Origin: DMER64 sp049652385
Lineage (GTDB): Bacteria > Bacteroidota > Bacteroidia > Bacteroidales > UBA932
Direction: 5' to 3'
DNA: 64,000 bases
Assembly (NCBI GenBank): GCA_049652385.1
Contig: JBASDX010000001.1
Span: 97,016 to 161,015, forward strand
The notes under the pieces were generated by a model that made no database searches, was not told where the DNA came from, and was given only the letters and a program-made list of their open reading frames with translations. A program made the translations under genes and the position numbers. Shown piece after piece: positions 1 through 9,046 of this stretch (positions are counted from its first letter, which is position 1; the number at the start of each line of letters is the position of its first letter).

Positions 1-1
1 T

Positions 2-160
2 GGAATTGGTATTGCTTTAAGTTTTTCGTACATATTGTTTTTGCGGTTTTCCGAGATGTTCGTGCACGCAGATGTGATGTCTCCGGGCATTGCGTTATGG
101 ATTCCCAATATCTTATATGCCGGAATTGCTTTTGTGTTGTACCGATTGGCACCTAAATAA
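2..160 (+). CDS. LptF/LptG family LPS export permease, C-terminal fragment
   Basis: This is a partial gene running in from the left edge; the reading frame starting at base 2 is open for 52 codons to a TAA at 158-160. The peptide opens GIGIALSFSYILFLRFSE, passes through SPGIALWIPNILYAGIAF and ends VLYRLAPK. That is the layout of the last membrane helices of YjgP/YjgQ (LptF/LptG) permeases, which with LptB move lipopolysaccharide from the inner membrane to the periplasmic bridge. A second, complete member lies at 9030-10472 on the other strand, so the genome probably carries an LptF/LptG pair. The exchanger gene starts 8 nt downstream. The family call rests on a short tail only. Confidence 0.7.
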   Translation, partial: GIGIALSFSYILFLRFSEMFVHADVMSPGIALWIPNILYAGIAFVLYRLAPK

Positions 161-168
161 TTTTTCCT

Positions 169-1134
169 ATGGACAGCCCTTTTCTTCTTCTTCTTTTTAT
201 ACTTGCCGGATTTGCTCTGCTGACAGGTGGGGCTCATATCCTTGTCAATGGGTCAACGGGGCTGGCTGCCAGGTTGAAGGTGCCTGATCTTGTTATAGGA
301 TTGACCATAGTGGCTTTCGGTACTTCGGCTCCTGAATTGCTGGTCAACGTGGTGGCTGCTATAAAAGGAAACAGCCAGATTGCCATTACCAATGTACTGG
401 GCAGCAATTCCATCAACACATTTGTGATTTTAGGGCTGTCGGCTTTGTTCTTTAAGTTATCTGCGCAGCGTTCTACCGTACGTGTTGAAATACCCATGAG
501 CTTGTTTGCGGCCATAGCCGTATTGATTCTCGGAACGGTACCTCTTTTTGACAAAGCACATGAAATTTCAAGAACGGATGGGATGTTGCTGCTCTTATTT
601 TTTATGGGTTTCATTGCTTATACCATAAAATTGGCTGGACAAGGAGAATCATTCCTTCCCGATGCCGATTATAAGCCAATGACATATGGTAAATCTATAT
701 CTATGATTGTGCTGGGTTTGGTGGCTCTTATAGCGGGAGCTGAGTTTGTGGTCAGAAGTGCTGTCAAACTGGCGACAGCCTGGGGTGTAGCCGAGTCAGT
801 CATTGGAGTTACCATAGTGGCATTTGGGACATCTCTTCCTGAATTGGCCACTTCTATTGTGGCGGCTTCTAAAAAGAACTTTGACATAGCCATTGGAAAC
901 GTCGTCGGCTCCAATATATTCAATATCTTTTTTATTCTTGGAATGAGTGCTGTTATCCGTCCTTTGCCTTCTTATCCAAACCTTACGGCCGATGCTTTTA
1001 TGGCTGCTTTGGGAAGTATATTGATACTGCTCTTTTTGGCAGCGGGCAAGAAGAAAACGTTAAACCGCGTGCACGGAATCATGCTGCTGTTCATCTATGC
1101 CGTATATCTGGCATGGATTATAGGTACACTCTGA
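169..1134 (+). CDS. Calcium/sodium antiporter (CaCA family, YrbG-like)
   Basis: A 321-residue integral membrane protein with the two inverted alpha repeats of the CaCA superfamily. Repeat 1 carries VAFGTSAPELLVN at about residue 48 and GSNSINT at about 77. Repeat 2 carries VAFGTSLPELATS at about residue 218 and GSNIFNI at about 246. The two acidic residues in the PEL motifs are the known ion ligands. About ten hydrophobic segments are visible and the length is normal for the bacterial family. The protein probably exchanges Na+ or H+ for Ca2+ at the inner membrane. It begins 8 nt after the permease stop and its stop is 1 nt from the convergent nupC-type gene. Confidence 0.93.
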   Translation: MDSPFLLLLFILAGFALLTGGAHILVNGSTGLAARLKVPDLVIGLTIVAFGTSAPELLVNVVAAIKGNSQIAITNVLGSNSINTFVILGLSALFFKLSAQRSTVRVEIPMSLFAAIAVLILGTVPLFDKAHEISRTDGMLLLLFFMGFIAYTIKLAGQGESFLPDADYKPMTYGKSISMIVLGLVALIAGAEFVVRSAVKLATAWGVAESVIGVTIVAFGTSLPELATSIVAASKKNFDIAIGNVVGSNIFNIFFILGMSAVIRPLPSYPNLTADAFMAALGSILILLFLAAGKKKTLNRVHGIMLLFIYAVYLAWIIGTL

Positions 1135-1135
1135 T

Positions 1136-2746
1136 TTACAGGAACATGCCAATCATAGAGGCAGAAAGCAATCCAGCCAGGGTAGCGCCCAGCAAAGCTC
1201 TGAATCCAAATTGGGCCAATAAGGGTCGCTGGTTAGGAGCTATGCCTCCGATACCTCCTATCTGGATGCCTACGGAGGCAAAATTGGCAAATCCGCAAAG
1301 TACGTAGGTAGCAATAATGATCGATTTGGTACTAATAAAAGCCCCTGTTTGAATCATGCCGGCCAGGCTGCTGTATCCTACGAATTCTGTCATGATCAGT
1401 TTTTCACCCAGCAGGCGACCTACAAGAGCCAGGTCTTGTCCCGTAACTCCCGTGAGCCAAATGACGGGAGCAAACAAATAGGAAAGAATACATTCCAGTG
1501 AGAGGCTTGTGTACATGCCGTTTGTCCAGTTGGCTATGAGGTTGTTGATATGCGTCCATTGTCCAATTTTTCCGAAAATGTAATTGGCGCCGGCAATGAG
1601 GGAATAGAATACCAGCAGCATGGCCGCTACGTTGGCTGCCAGTTTTAATCCTTCAATGGTTCCGTTGGCTATGGAGTCCAGGGTACTTTTTCCTATTTTC
1701 TCTTTAGTTACTTCTACTTTGTTATCGATTTCTTCTGTCTGAGGAACCAGGATTTTGGCCATGGCAATAGCTCCCGGAGCGGCCATTACAGAAGCTGAAA
1801 GCAAATGTTTGGCAAAAGCTACGCTCAACTGTGGGTCTCCTCCTCCCAGCATACCTATATAGGCTGCCAGCACACCACCGGCCATGGTACTCATACCGGC
1901 TGTCATAACCAGCATGATTTCTGATTTGGTCATGGTGGGTACGTAGGCTTTTACCAATAGCGGAGCTTCTGTTTGTCCCAAGAAGATATTGCCGGCTGTG
2001 GAAAGGCTTTCTGCACCGGACAGGTTCATTAATTTGGTAAAAATCCAGGCCATGACCCAGACTACCTTTTGAATAATCCCCCAGTAAAACAACAGCGATG
2101 TAAGGGCAGAGAAGAATATGATGGTAGGAAGGATCTGAAAGGCAAATACGTATCCGAATTTTTCCATATCCATAAGGGAACCGAACAGGAACTCGGAACC
2201 GGCTTTTGTCCAGTCCAGAACTTTTACAAAGGCTTTTCCAAAAATTTCAAAAACTGTCTGTACGGCCGGCACCGACAAAATGCCGATGGCAATGAGCATT
2301 TGCAAAACCAGGGCTATACCTACTGTTTTCCAGTTGATTTGTTTTCTGTTGGTGCTGAACAGGAAGGCTATCAGTAAAATGGATACCAGCCCCAACAGTC
2401 CGCGCAGGATGGAGCGGAAACTGAACACAAATTGCCGGCTCTGCAAGATGCTTTTGTAGGGATGTTCTGCCGGAGTCAATTGGGGGATGGCTGAACTTTC
2501 CTGGTCGGTATCTGTCAAGGAAACTGCGTCAGGGCTTTTCAGCAAGGCCGAGGTGTCAGCTGCCGCTTCCTGCTGAGCCACGGGGTCAATTACGGGTTTT
2601 TGCTGTGGCGTTGAGGGGTCGGCTGCGGTTTCCTGCTGCCGGGCCGAGGTGATAGCAGAAGGAGTATCCCGGAGAGAGGCAGAAGTTGCGGCCAGTGAGG
2701 CAGGGATGAATACTGCTAGGAGCAGCAACAAAGATATTTTTTTCAC
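1136..2746 (-). CDS. NupC-type concentrative nucleoside transporter with signal-bearing N-terminal extension
   Basis: The frame is open from 2977, but I place the start at a GTG at 2746. This gives 536 residues beginning KKISLLLLLAVFIPASLA, a signal-like segment, and lies 27 nt downstream of a TATCTTTG -7 box (2781-2774). Longer starts would run through the divergent promoter and neighbour. After the signal comes about 80 residues rich in Ala, Gln, Asp, Ser and Thr (AADPSTPQQ, VAQQEAAAD). The CNT transporter core follows from about residue 110, with the gate motif GQTEAPLLVKAYVPTMTKSE and a C-terminal GFANFASVGIQIGGIG. CNT proteins import nucleosides with Na+ or H+. The long hydrophilic stretch before the core is the unusual part. 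Confidence 0.88.
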   Translation of the reverse strand: MKKISLLLLLAVFIPASLAATSASLRDTPSAITSARQQETAADPSTPQQKPVIDPVAQQEAAADTSALLKSPDAVSLTDTDQESSAIPQLTPAEHPYKSILQSRQFVFSFRSILRGLLGLVSILLIAFLFSTNRKQINWKTVGIALVLQMLIAIGILSVPAVQTVFEIFGKAFVKVLDWTKAGSEFLFGSLMDMEKFGYVFAFQILPTIIFFSALTSLLFYWGIIQKVVWVMAWIFTKLMNLSGAESLSTAGNIFLGQTEAPLLVKAYVPTMTKSEIMLVMTAGMSTMAGGVLAAYIGMLGGGDPQLSVAFAKHLLSASVMAAPGAIAMAKILVPQTEEIDNKVEVTKEKIGKSTLDSIANGTIEGLKLAANVAAMLLVFYSLIAGANYIFGKIGQWTHINNLIANWTNGMYTSLSLECILSYLFAPVIWLTGVTGQDLALVGRLLGEKLIMTEFVGYSSLAGMIQTGAFISTKSIIIATYVLCGFANFASVGIQIGGIGGIAPNQRPLLAQFGFRALLGATLAGLLSASMIGMFL

Positions 2747-2773
2747 AAAAGTTGATTTTAGATATTTTCCGGA

Positions 2774-2781
2774 CAAAGATA
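2774..2781 (-). promoter_or_regulatory. -7 promoter box for the NupC-type gene
   Basis: Reading the minus strand this is TATCTTTG, a full match to the Bacteroidota -7 consensus TAnnTTTG, 27 nt before the proposed GTG start. It sits back to back with the plus-strand box at 2792-2799, only 10 bp away, so the two divergent promoters probably interfere with each other. Confidence 0.65.
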
Positions 2782-2791
2782 AACAAAATGC

Positions 2792-2799
2792 TAACTTTG
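2792..2799 (+). promoter_or_regulatory. -7 promoter box for the GSCFA gene (near-leaderless)
   Basis: TAACTTTG matches TAnnTTTG. Only 5 nt separate it from the ATG at 2805, so transcription probably starts at or within a few bases of the start codon. No clear TTTG was found at the ideal upstream spacing. Confidence 0.6.
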
Positions 2800-2804
2800 T
2801 GTCT

Positions 2805-3740
2805 ATGGAATGGCAAACAAAAGTGGAGGTGCAATTACCGGTAGAGCGATTTACGTATGCTACTAAATTTTTGTTTTTAGGTTCTTGTTTTGCCGAAGAA
2901 TTGGCGGCCAAAATGCGTGCTTTGCATTTTTTGACAGCTCCCGATGCGTTTGGACCTTTATTCAATCCGGCATCCATAGCCTCTGCTTTGGAGCGTTTGG
3001 AGGGAAAGGTGCTTTTTGAGGTTTCTGATGTTGTGGAGTTTCCATACGGGGCGTACGGTTCCTACAACCATCACACGTCTTTTTCCAGGGAAAGCCCGCA
3101 AGCGTTTTTACAACACGCAAATGATTGTCTGCAGAAGGCTGCCCGGTATTTTACAGACGCTCATGTGATAATCCTCACATTGGGGACGGCTTGGGTATAT
3201 AAGCATGATGGAAAAGTAGTTGCCAATTGCCATAAAGTACCGATGCGGCATTTTGAACGGATATTTATGGACCCGCAAGATATTGTGGACAAATTGCAAC
3301 CGCTCATCCAAAGACATAAGGATAAAAAATGGGTGTTGACTGTAAGCCCTATACGACATTGGGCAGATGGAGCGCACGGCAACCAGCTGAGCAAAGCGTC
3401 TTTGTTGCTGGCTGTAAAACATTTGCAGAAAACAGGAGAACATGTTCTCTATTTCCCTTCTTATGAGATAGTTATGGACCAGTTGCGGGATTATCGGTTT
3501 TATGCATCCGATCGTTTTCACCTGACGCAAGAGGCTGTAGACTATATCATTCAACGATTTTTTGAAGCCGTCGTAGATAATAAAACCATGCAATTGTTAA
3601 AAAGAGTCGAAAAATTGAACAAATCTCTTAACCATCAACCTTTTTTCCCCGATACGCAGGTACATGAAAATTTTCTGAAAAAACTTGATAAACAAAGGGA
3701 TGAATTGATGGAAACTATTGCAAATACAAGAAATTTGTAA
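2805..3740 (+). CDS. GSCFA domain protein
   Basis: The frame is open from 2649. The ATG at 2805 is the right start because it lies just after the promoter box and gives 311 residues, the usual family size, beginning MEWQTKVEV. The signature FLFLGSCFAEELAAKM is at about residue 22. Further family-like segments include NHHTSFSRESPQ and the block-like ILTLGTAWVY. GSCFA proteins are distantly related to SGNH/GDSL-type hydrolases; their substrate is not established, and here there is no signal peptide, so a cytoplasmic location is likely. HU follows after 52 nt. Function remains open; family assignment is firm. Confidence 0.88.
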   Translation: MEWQTKVEVQLPVERFTYATKFLFLGSCFAEELAAKMRALHFLTAPDAFGPLFNPASIASALERLEGKVLFEVSDVVEFPYGAYGSYNHHTSFSRESPQAFLQHANDCLQKAARYFTDAHVIILTLGTAWVYKHDGKVVANCHKVPMRHFERIFMDPQDIVDKLQPLIQRHKDKKWVLTVSPIRHWADGAHGNQLSKASLLLAVKHLQKTGEHVLYFPSYEIVMDQLRDYRFYASDRFHLTQEAVDYIIQRFFEAVVDNKTMQLLKRVEKLNKSLNHQPFFPDTQVHENFLKKLDKQRDELMETIANTRNL

Positions 3741-3792
3741 TAGATTTGTGCTGTTGCCTTAGAATACAATATTTAACCTAATTATTATTACT

Positions 3793-4050
3793 ATGAACAA
3801 AGCAGATCTTATTGCCGCTATGGCTGCTGAATCCGGCCTGTCAAAAGTGGATGCAAAAAAAGCATTAGACGCGTTTCTGACTGCAACTACAGAAGCTTTA
3901 AAAAACGGTGAAAGAGTCACACTGGTTGGGTTTGGCTCATTTGTTGTAGGTGAAAGGGGAGCAAGAATGGGAAGAAATCCTCGTACCGGCGACACGATTA
4001 AAATCAAGGCAAAGAAAGTTGTAAAATTCAGACCAAGTATTGAATTGTAA
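3793..4050 (+). CDS. HU-family DNA-binding protein
   Basis: An 85-residue histone-like protein. The N-terminal helices (MNKADLIAAMAAESGLSKVDAKKALDAF) are followed by the beta-arm region with VTLVGFGSFVV and RMGRNPRTGDTIKI, the classic HU/IHF DNA-binding arm with the intercalating proline. Length and order of elements are standard. HU compacts and bends DNA in the nucleoid. The gene is alone between the GSCFA gene and the TonB receptor gene and is followed by an intrinsic terminator, so it is likely its own transcription unit. I saw no strong promoter box upstream. Confidence 0.95.
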   Translation: MNKADLIAAMAAESGLSKVDAKKALDAFLTATTEALKNGERVTLVGFGSFVVGERGARMGRNPRTGDTIKIKAKKVVKFRPSIEL

Positions 4051-4091
4051 TCAACGGTATTGTAACGGCCTGGACTTAATCAGACGCAGAT

Positions 4092-4118
4092 AAGGAGGAC
4101 GAAAACGTTCTCCTTTTT
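4092..4118 (+). terminator. Intrinsic terminator after the HU gene
   Basis: A GC-containing hairpin, left arm AAGGAGGACG, loop AAAA, right arm CGTTCTCCTT (one mismatch), runs directly into a T tract. It lies 41 nt after the HU stop and 16 nt before the TonB receptor ATG. It is one of very few recognisable terminators in this compact window. Confidence 0.8.
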
Positions 4119-4134
4119 ATGTATTTAACAATAA

Positions 4135-6498
4135 ATGAAGCGAATCTGCACCTTTTTGCTTAACAGTGTTATCCTCCTTTGGGGACTGGCCGTCTTAACA
4201 AGTGCAAACATCTATGCCCGCGACGGGTTTCGACTTACGGGAAAAGTAGTAGATGTTGCAACGGGAGAAGGGCTTCAGGGAGCTTTGGTTAAAGTTGTCA
4301 ATGGTGAAGGATTCTGGACATTGACAGACGCTAAAGGCGGTTTTTCTTTTCTCTTGCCGCCCGGAGATTTCCGGCTGGAAGTTTCTTATATCGGCTATAA
4401 AACAGAACAACAAAATACACTCCTGAATGCAGACAAAGACCTACTGTTTTGTTTAACGCCTTTGTCTTATCATTTGCAGGACATTACTGTTTTTGCCGAA
4501 AGCCCGGCACAACGGCTCAGAAAAGCCGAAATGAGTATAGAACGGGTAGATGCTGAGGTTGTCCAGCGGGTGCCGGCTCTGTTTGGTGAAACGGATTTAT
4601 TGAAAGTCGTGCAGATGCTCCCCGGAGTGCAGTCAGCTTCTGAGGGAAGCAGCGGTTTTATAGTACGTGGAGGAAGCCCGGACCAAAATCTGATACTTTT
4701 TGATAATGCGCCTTTGTATAATGTCTCCCATATGCTGGGATTCTTTTCCATTTTCAATACCGATGCCGTAAAAACCATGACATTGTATAAAGGCGATATG
4801 CCTGCCCGTTACGGAGGGAGGCTGTCTTCTTTATTGGATGTGATTCCGGCAGACGGACAAACACGTTTTTCAATGAATGGAGGCCTTGGACTTATATCCA
4901 GCAAACTGGCTTTAAGTGGCCGGATAGGCAGCGATAACTTTACATACCTTGTGGCAGGGCGCAGAACGTATGCAGACGTATTTCTTCCCTTGGCCAAAAA
5001 TGAGATTATAAAAAACACGGTCTTACATTTTTATGATTTGAACGGACGTGTGCGCTGGCGGATAAATAATAAGAACACAATAAATTTGTCTTTGTATAAC
5101 GGCATGGACAAGTTTAAGATGTCTGACATGGGTTTGCAGTTTGGCAATTTGGCGGCTACCTTAAACTGGAACCGATTCTTTTCCGACTCTTTTTATCTGA
5201 AGGCTTTTACGACATATACGCAGTACAATTACGATTTTCGGGGCAAGACGCACGAAATGTCTATGGAATGGGTATCGCGGGTACAAGATCTGGGCTTGCG
5301 ACTGGATTTCTCTTTCATTCCGGCACCGGAACATGTGATTGAATTTGGATATACTAGCAATTTCCAATGGTTTCAACCGGGAAAGGTGCTGGGGAAAAGT
5401 GAATTGGACAAGGGACCTTCCATAGAGCAAGATATTACCCTGTCCCACCGGCAAGGTTATGTGAACGTATTGTATTTTTCCAATGAACACAAATTCCCGA
5501 ATTTGCGCTTAGAAGTGCGGTACGGATTGCGGCTGACACGTTTTGACAATGTGGGCCCTACTACCCTGTATAGAGTAGATGACAATTACAATTTGATACA
5601 CGAAGAAGGAGAGGTTATACCGCAAGGCGTATTTTACCACCATACGTACGGTTGGGAACCGAGGGCGGGCATTTCTTTTCTGGCTTTGCCCAACCTCTCA
5701 GTGAAAGCATCGTATTCCAGAACGAGTCAGTATGTGCATTTGCTTTCTTTTTCTTCTGCCGGATCGCCTTTGGAAATATGGATTCCGTCGGGTCCGTCCA
5801 TTGCTCCGCAGACATCGCATCAGGTGTCAGCCGGTGTTTTTGCGACTTTTTTTGACAGCCGTTATGAAGTATCTGCAGAAGCGTTTTATAAGAATCTGGA
5901 CAATGTACTTGACTTCAAAGAACATCCCAATTTGCTGCTGTATGACAAAATAGAAACGGAGCTGCGTTTTGGAAAAGGGAAAGGCTACGGTCTGGAGTTT
6001 CTGATAAAGAAAAACGAAGGAAAATACAACGGCTGGGTCAGTTATACCTGGTCAAGATCTTTCAGAACCATACCGGGAGTAAATGAAGGAAAAACATACA
6101 GGGCTCCTACAGACAGACCGCATAACATAAATGTTGTGCTGTTTTACGATATTACAAAACGTCTGCAGGTTTCTGTCAATTGGATTTATGCTACGGGTCA
6201 GCCCCTTACTTTGCCGGAAGGGAGGTATTGGTTTTTTAATGAACTGGTACCGGTCTATACAGAAAGAAACGCATACAGGATGCCTGACTACCACAGGATG
6301 GATGCCGCTGTGACTTTCCGGCTGGACAAGCCCGGGAAACGCCTGAAGCATGCCATACATGTATCTGTGTATAACTTATACGGAAGAAAGAATTCCTGGG
6401 CCGTCAATTACAGGATGCGGCCAACGGGAGAACAGTATCTGGAAATGACGTATCTTTTTAGTGTAGTTCCGTCTGTTTCATGGAATTTTAGTTTTTGA
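4135..6498 (+). CDS. TonB-dependent receptor with N-terminal carboxypeptidase-regulatory-like domain
   Basis: A 787-residue outer-membrane receptor. A signal peptide (about residues 1-28, ending SANIYA) is followed by a CarboxypepD_reg-like beta-sandwich (about 32-115, starting FRLTGKVVDVATGEGLQGA). The plug domain (about 130-240) has LPGVQSASEGSSGFIVRGGS and DQNLILFDNAPLYN, then a 22-strand-type barrel rich in alternating aromatic residues ends SVVPSVSWNFSF with the expected terminal Phe. It takes up an unknown ligand using TonB energy. The DUF4249 lipoprotein gene follows 2 nt later; such pairs recur in Bacteroidota and suggest a SusC/SusD-like division of labour, but ligand and partnership are inferred. 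Confidence 0.9.
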   Translation: MKRICTFLLNSVILLWGLAVLTSANIYARDGFRLTGKVVDVATGEGLQGALVKVVNGEGFWTLTDAKGGFSFLLPPGDFRLEVSYIGYKTEQQNTLLNADKDLLFCLTPLSYHLQDITVFAESPAQRLRKAEMSIERVDAEVVQRVPALFGETDLLKVVQMLPGVQSASEGSSGFIVRGGSPDQNLILFDNAPLYNVSHMLGFFSIFNTDAVKTMTLYKGDMPARYGGRLSSLLDVIPADGQTRFSMNGGLGLISSKLALSGRIGSDNFTYLVAGRRTYADVFLPLAKNEIIKNTVLHFYDLNGRVRWRINNKNTINLSLYNGMDKFKMSDMGLQFGNLAATLNWNRFFSDSFYLKAFTTYTQYNYDFRGKTHEMSMEWVSRVQDLGLRLDFSFIPAPEHVIEFGYTSNFQWFQPGKVLGKSELDKGPSIEQDITLSHRQGYVNVLYFSNEHKFPNLRLEVRYGLRLTRFDNVGPTTLYRVDDNYNLIHEEGEVIPQGVFYHHTYGWEPRAGISFLALPNLSVKASYSRTSQYVHLLSFSSAGSPLEIWIPSGPSIAPQTSHQVSAGVFATFFDSRYEVSAEAFYKNLDNVLDFKEHPNLLLYDKIETELRFGKGKGYGLEFLIKKNEGKYNGWVSYTWSRSFRTIPGVNEGKTYRAPTDRPHNINVVLFYDITKRLQVSVNWIYATGQPLTLPEGRYWFFNELVPVYTERNAYRMPDYHRMDAAVTFRLDKPGKRLKHAIHVSVYNLYGRKNSWAVNYRMRPTGEQYLEMTYLFSVVPSVSWNFSF

Positions 6499-6500
6499 AT

Positions 6501-7385
6501 ATGCAAGTTGTAAAAAGAATAATAGGGGTATTTTTTCTGTGGCTCGTTTTATTTACGGGCTGTACAGCAACTATGGATCTGGAGAGTATGGGTATGGAGC
6601 CGAAGCTGGTAATAACGGGTGTTCTTTCCACAGATCGGGGATCACAGATAGTGGAAATATTGGCTACGGTTCCTTATTTTGGGAAAGAACTTCCGGAAAA
6701 CATACAGGCAAAAGAGGTGCTTCTGAACGGGGAACCGCTGACCTGGGACCCTTCGGGCGTATACGTTACAAAAAATACATTTGCGGCAGAGGAGGGCAAG
6801 ACGTATAAACTGGAGGTCTGGATAGACTTTGACAACGACGGAGCTTTGGAATATTATTGGGCTACCACTACCGTTCCCTACATCCACACGTTGGAGGCCC
6901 TTAGTTTACGTTCTATCCTTCCTTCCGGAAACGACGTGCCTTTTTTCCTTATGGTTGGTTTTTATGACACTCCGGGAGAAGATTACTACGGAGCGGCTCT
7001 TTGGATTAACAATGTTTTGTACAGTAACAGGATCTTGAGGTATTACGTCCATACCATAAACGATTATACACAAGACGGGGAATATATACGGTATCCTATT
7101 CCGGAATGGATTATAATGAGTTCTTTAATATGGGATAACGAACAGACCTTTGACCTGTATGCCGGTGATGTGCTGACGGTAGAATTGCAGACGTTGAGCA
7201 AAGAGTATTACGAATACCTGCAACAGGCCAAAATTGAAAAGAACCAGCATTTTCCTTTATTTTCCGGGCCAAGAGGCAATGTGAAAGGAAACATTCATGG
7301 AGGAGCGCTGGGCATTTTTGGTTCGTATGCCAGCAGCCGCAAATCGGTGGTGTTGCCCGAATGTCCGGGATTGCCCAACAGATAA
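6501..7385 (+). CDS. DUF4249 family lipoprotein, partner of the TonB receptor
   Basis: The ATG at 6501 (MQVVKRIIGVFFLWLVLF) is preferred over an upstream TTG because it gives a clean lipoprotein signal ending in lipobox FTGC at about residue 22; the product is 294 residues. After the Cys comes the typical DUF4249 opening with KLVITGVLSTDRG and a beta-rich body (VEILATVPYFGKELP, TYKLEVWIDFDNDG), with a C-terminal FPLFSGPRGNVKGNIHGGALGIFGSY. The family is found beside CarboxypepD_reg-type TonB receptors. It is probably anchored in the outer membrane and helps receptor function; no reaction is known. Confidence 0.85.
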   Translation: MQVVKRIIGVFFLWLVLFTGCTATMDLESMGMEPKLVITGVLSTDRGSQIVEILATVPYFGKELPENIQAKEVLLNGEPLTWDPSGVYVTKNTFAAEEGKTYKLEVWIDFDNDGALEYYWATTTVPYIHTLEALSLRSILPSGNDVPFFLMVGFYDTPGEDYYGAALWINNVLYSNRILRYYVHTINDYTQDGEYIRYPIPEWIIMSSLIWDNEQTFDLYAGDVLTVELQTLSKEYYEYLQQAKIEKNQHFPLFSGPRGNVKGNIHGGALGIFGSYASSRKSVVLPECPGLPNR

Positions 7386-7394
7386 ATAAAAATT

Positions 7395-8042
7395 TTAATT
7401 GTGCGGAATATACACCAGCAGCGGCCCGTTGATGAATTGCAGGTCTAAGGATGTGCCGGTGCATGTGTTAAGGGTAGCTTTCCACCAGGCATCAAAAACA
7501 ACGTTTTCTACAGGATATACAATTCCTTTTGCCCGTAACCGCATAGCCGGATTAAGAGCAAAAAAGGATACCGGCAGACCCGGTGTACAAGGAATTTTCA
7601 CGGCCGTATAACTGTCCGGCACAAGTGAACGGGCAGCATCGGCAAACACATGGAACACCCCGTAGTCAGTGACCATACGTACGCTATCCATCATCCTTGC
7701 ATAAGATCCCAGTAAAGAGATATTGGCCAGGGTGTGGTCTTCCCTCAATCCCGTAGCGCCCAGTATGGTAATAATTCGGATGCCTTGCTTATGGGCATAC
7801 GTTACGGCTTTTGTCAAGTCATTGGTTTCCGTACACGTATCGATTATCAGGCGGTCTTTGTATTGTTCTTTCAACGCTGCCGACAAGGAATCCATATCTC
7901 CAACAATAACATCCGGTTCTCTGCCGGCTAAGTTGTTTACGGCTCCGTCCGTACAAATAAGCAGCCGGGCTGTTTGTAACAACTGCAATGGGTACGGATG
8001 GGTTGGGCAGGCACCTTGTGCCAAAATAACGGCTTCTTTCAT
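7395..8042 (-). CDS. thiN: Thiamine pyrophosphokinase
   Basis: 215 residues. The catalytic N-terminal domain shows LLICTDGAVNNL at about residue 28, VGDMDSLS at about 47, NDLTKAVTYA at about 73 and GATGLREDHTLANISLLG at about 95. These are the metal- and ATP-binding motifs of the TPK family, which transfers pyrophosphate from ATP to thiamine to give thiamine diphosphate. A small beta-rich thiamine-binding C-terminal domain follows (about 130-215). It is the last gene of the alaS-lptF type-fmt-thiN unit, starting 8 nt after fmt stops. No riboswitch was seen, so control is likely through the operon promoter. Confidence 0.9.
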   Translation of the reverse strand: MKEAVILAQGACPTHPYPLQLLQTARLLICTDGAVNNLAGREPDVIVGDMDSLSAALKEQYKDRLIIDTCTETNDLTKAVTYAHKQGIRIITILGATGLREDHTLANISLLGSYARMMDSVRMVTDYGVFHVFADAARSLVPDSYTAVKIPCTPGLPVSFFALNPAMRLRAKGIVYPVENVVFDAWWKATLNTCTGTSLDLQFINGPLLVYIPHN

Positions 8043-8050
8043 AACGGTTG

Positions 8051-9046
8051 TTATAGCGGACTTTCAAATCTTATAGGCCCCTCTTCCCTGAACCCGGCCA
8101 AAAAGACATCGACAGCCATTTTTTTCTTGCCGGGAAACTGTAATTCCAAAATATGTACGTATCCGCCTTTGCAGGCAACTTTAAAGGTGTGTTTGTCCGG
8201 AATCAGGACGGTACCCGGTTTTTCTGTACCAACGGTTTGTGATGCCCGGGCCTGGTAAATTTTTATAAAAAAAGATGTGTGGGTTGCAGGCTGTCCGGTG
8301 CCGGGTTTGGTCCATACGGTAAAGGCACCCGGAGCAGGGCTTAGTCCCCGTATAAGGTTTACGATCTCTGCGGGTGGACGGTTCCAGTTTATCCGACACG
8401 TTTCTTTGGTGATTTTAGGAGCTGTTTTAAGCATGCTTTCCTGTAGGACAGGCTGAGGTGTTGCCCTGAGCGTTTTATGGAACAATCCATCTATGGTTTT
8501 GGCAATAAGAGGTCCCGCCGCTTCTGTCATTTTATCCAGGAGTGTTCCGGCCGTGTCTGTATCTTCGACAGGGATGCGCTCTTGCAAAAGAATTGCTCCC
8601 GTGTCCATGTGTTCATCAATTAAAAAAGTAGTCAATCCTGTTTCCTTTTCGCCTTGTATAAGGACATGATTGATGGGTGCTGCACCCCGGTACATGGGCA
8701 ACAGCGAGGCATGCAGGTTGAAACATCCCAGGCGGGGCATCTGCCAGACCTCTTTGGGAAGCATTCTGAAAGCTACCACAACAAATAAAGAAGCGTTCCA
8801 TTGGGAGAGCGCCTGAAGGAAAGCGGGTTCTTTTAACGATTCCGGCTGCAGCACGGGAAGCTTGTGCTCCAAAGCTGTGGTTTTGACGGCAGAGGCTTGA
8901 GGGAGCAAGCCTCGGCCCGCACGTTTATCGGGAACTGTCACCACACCGGCTATGTGATATTGCCCGTCAAGAAGATGGCGTAAGCATCCCGCTGCAAAGG
9001 GGGGCGTTCCCATAAAAATGATGGAAGGTTCAGTTGTTGTTGGCAC
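8051..9046 (-). CDS. fmt: Methionyl-tRNA formyltransferase
   Basis: 331 residues. The N-terminal formyltransferase Rossmann-type domain begins IIFMGTPPFAAGCL and carries the catalytic-loop signature LHASLLPMYRGAAPINHVLI at about residue 105-125, then TGLTTFLIDEHMDTG. The C-terminal beta-barrel domain (about 205-331) includes INWNRPPAEIVNLIRGLSP. The enzyme formylates initiator Met-tRNA with 10-formyl-tetrahydrofolate. The start is a GTG at 9046, overlapping the end of the lptF-type gene by 17 nt; the next in-frame ATG would cut into the fold. The overlap suggests translational coupling. Confidence 0.95.
   Translation of the reverse strand: MPTTTEPSIIFMGTPPFAAGCLRHLLDGQYHIAGVVTVPDKRAGRGLLPQASAVKTTALEHKLPVLQPESLKEPAFLQALSQWNASLFVVVAFRMLPKEVWQMPRLGCFNLHASLLPMYRGAAPINHVLIQGEKETGLTTFLIDEHMDTGAILLQERIPVEDTDTAGTLLDKMTEAAGPLIAKTIDGLFHKTLRATPQPVLQESMLKTAPKITKETCRINWNRPPAEIVNLIRGLSPAPGAFTVWTKPGTGQPATHTSFFIKIYQARASQTVGTEKPGTVLIPDKHTFKVACKGGYVHILELQFPGKKKMAVDVFLAGFREEGPIRFESPL

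Noticed and set aside
3745..3792. HU promoter
   Set aside because: TTTG-like and TA-rich pieces are present, but no TAnnTTTG box with acceptable spacing could be picked out.
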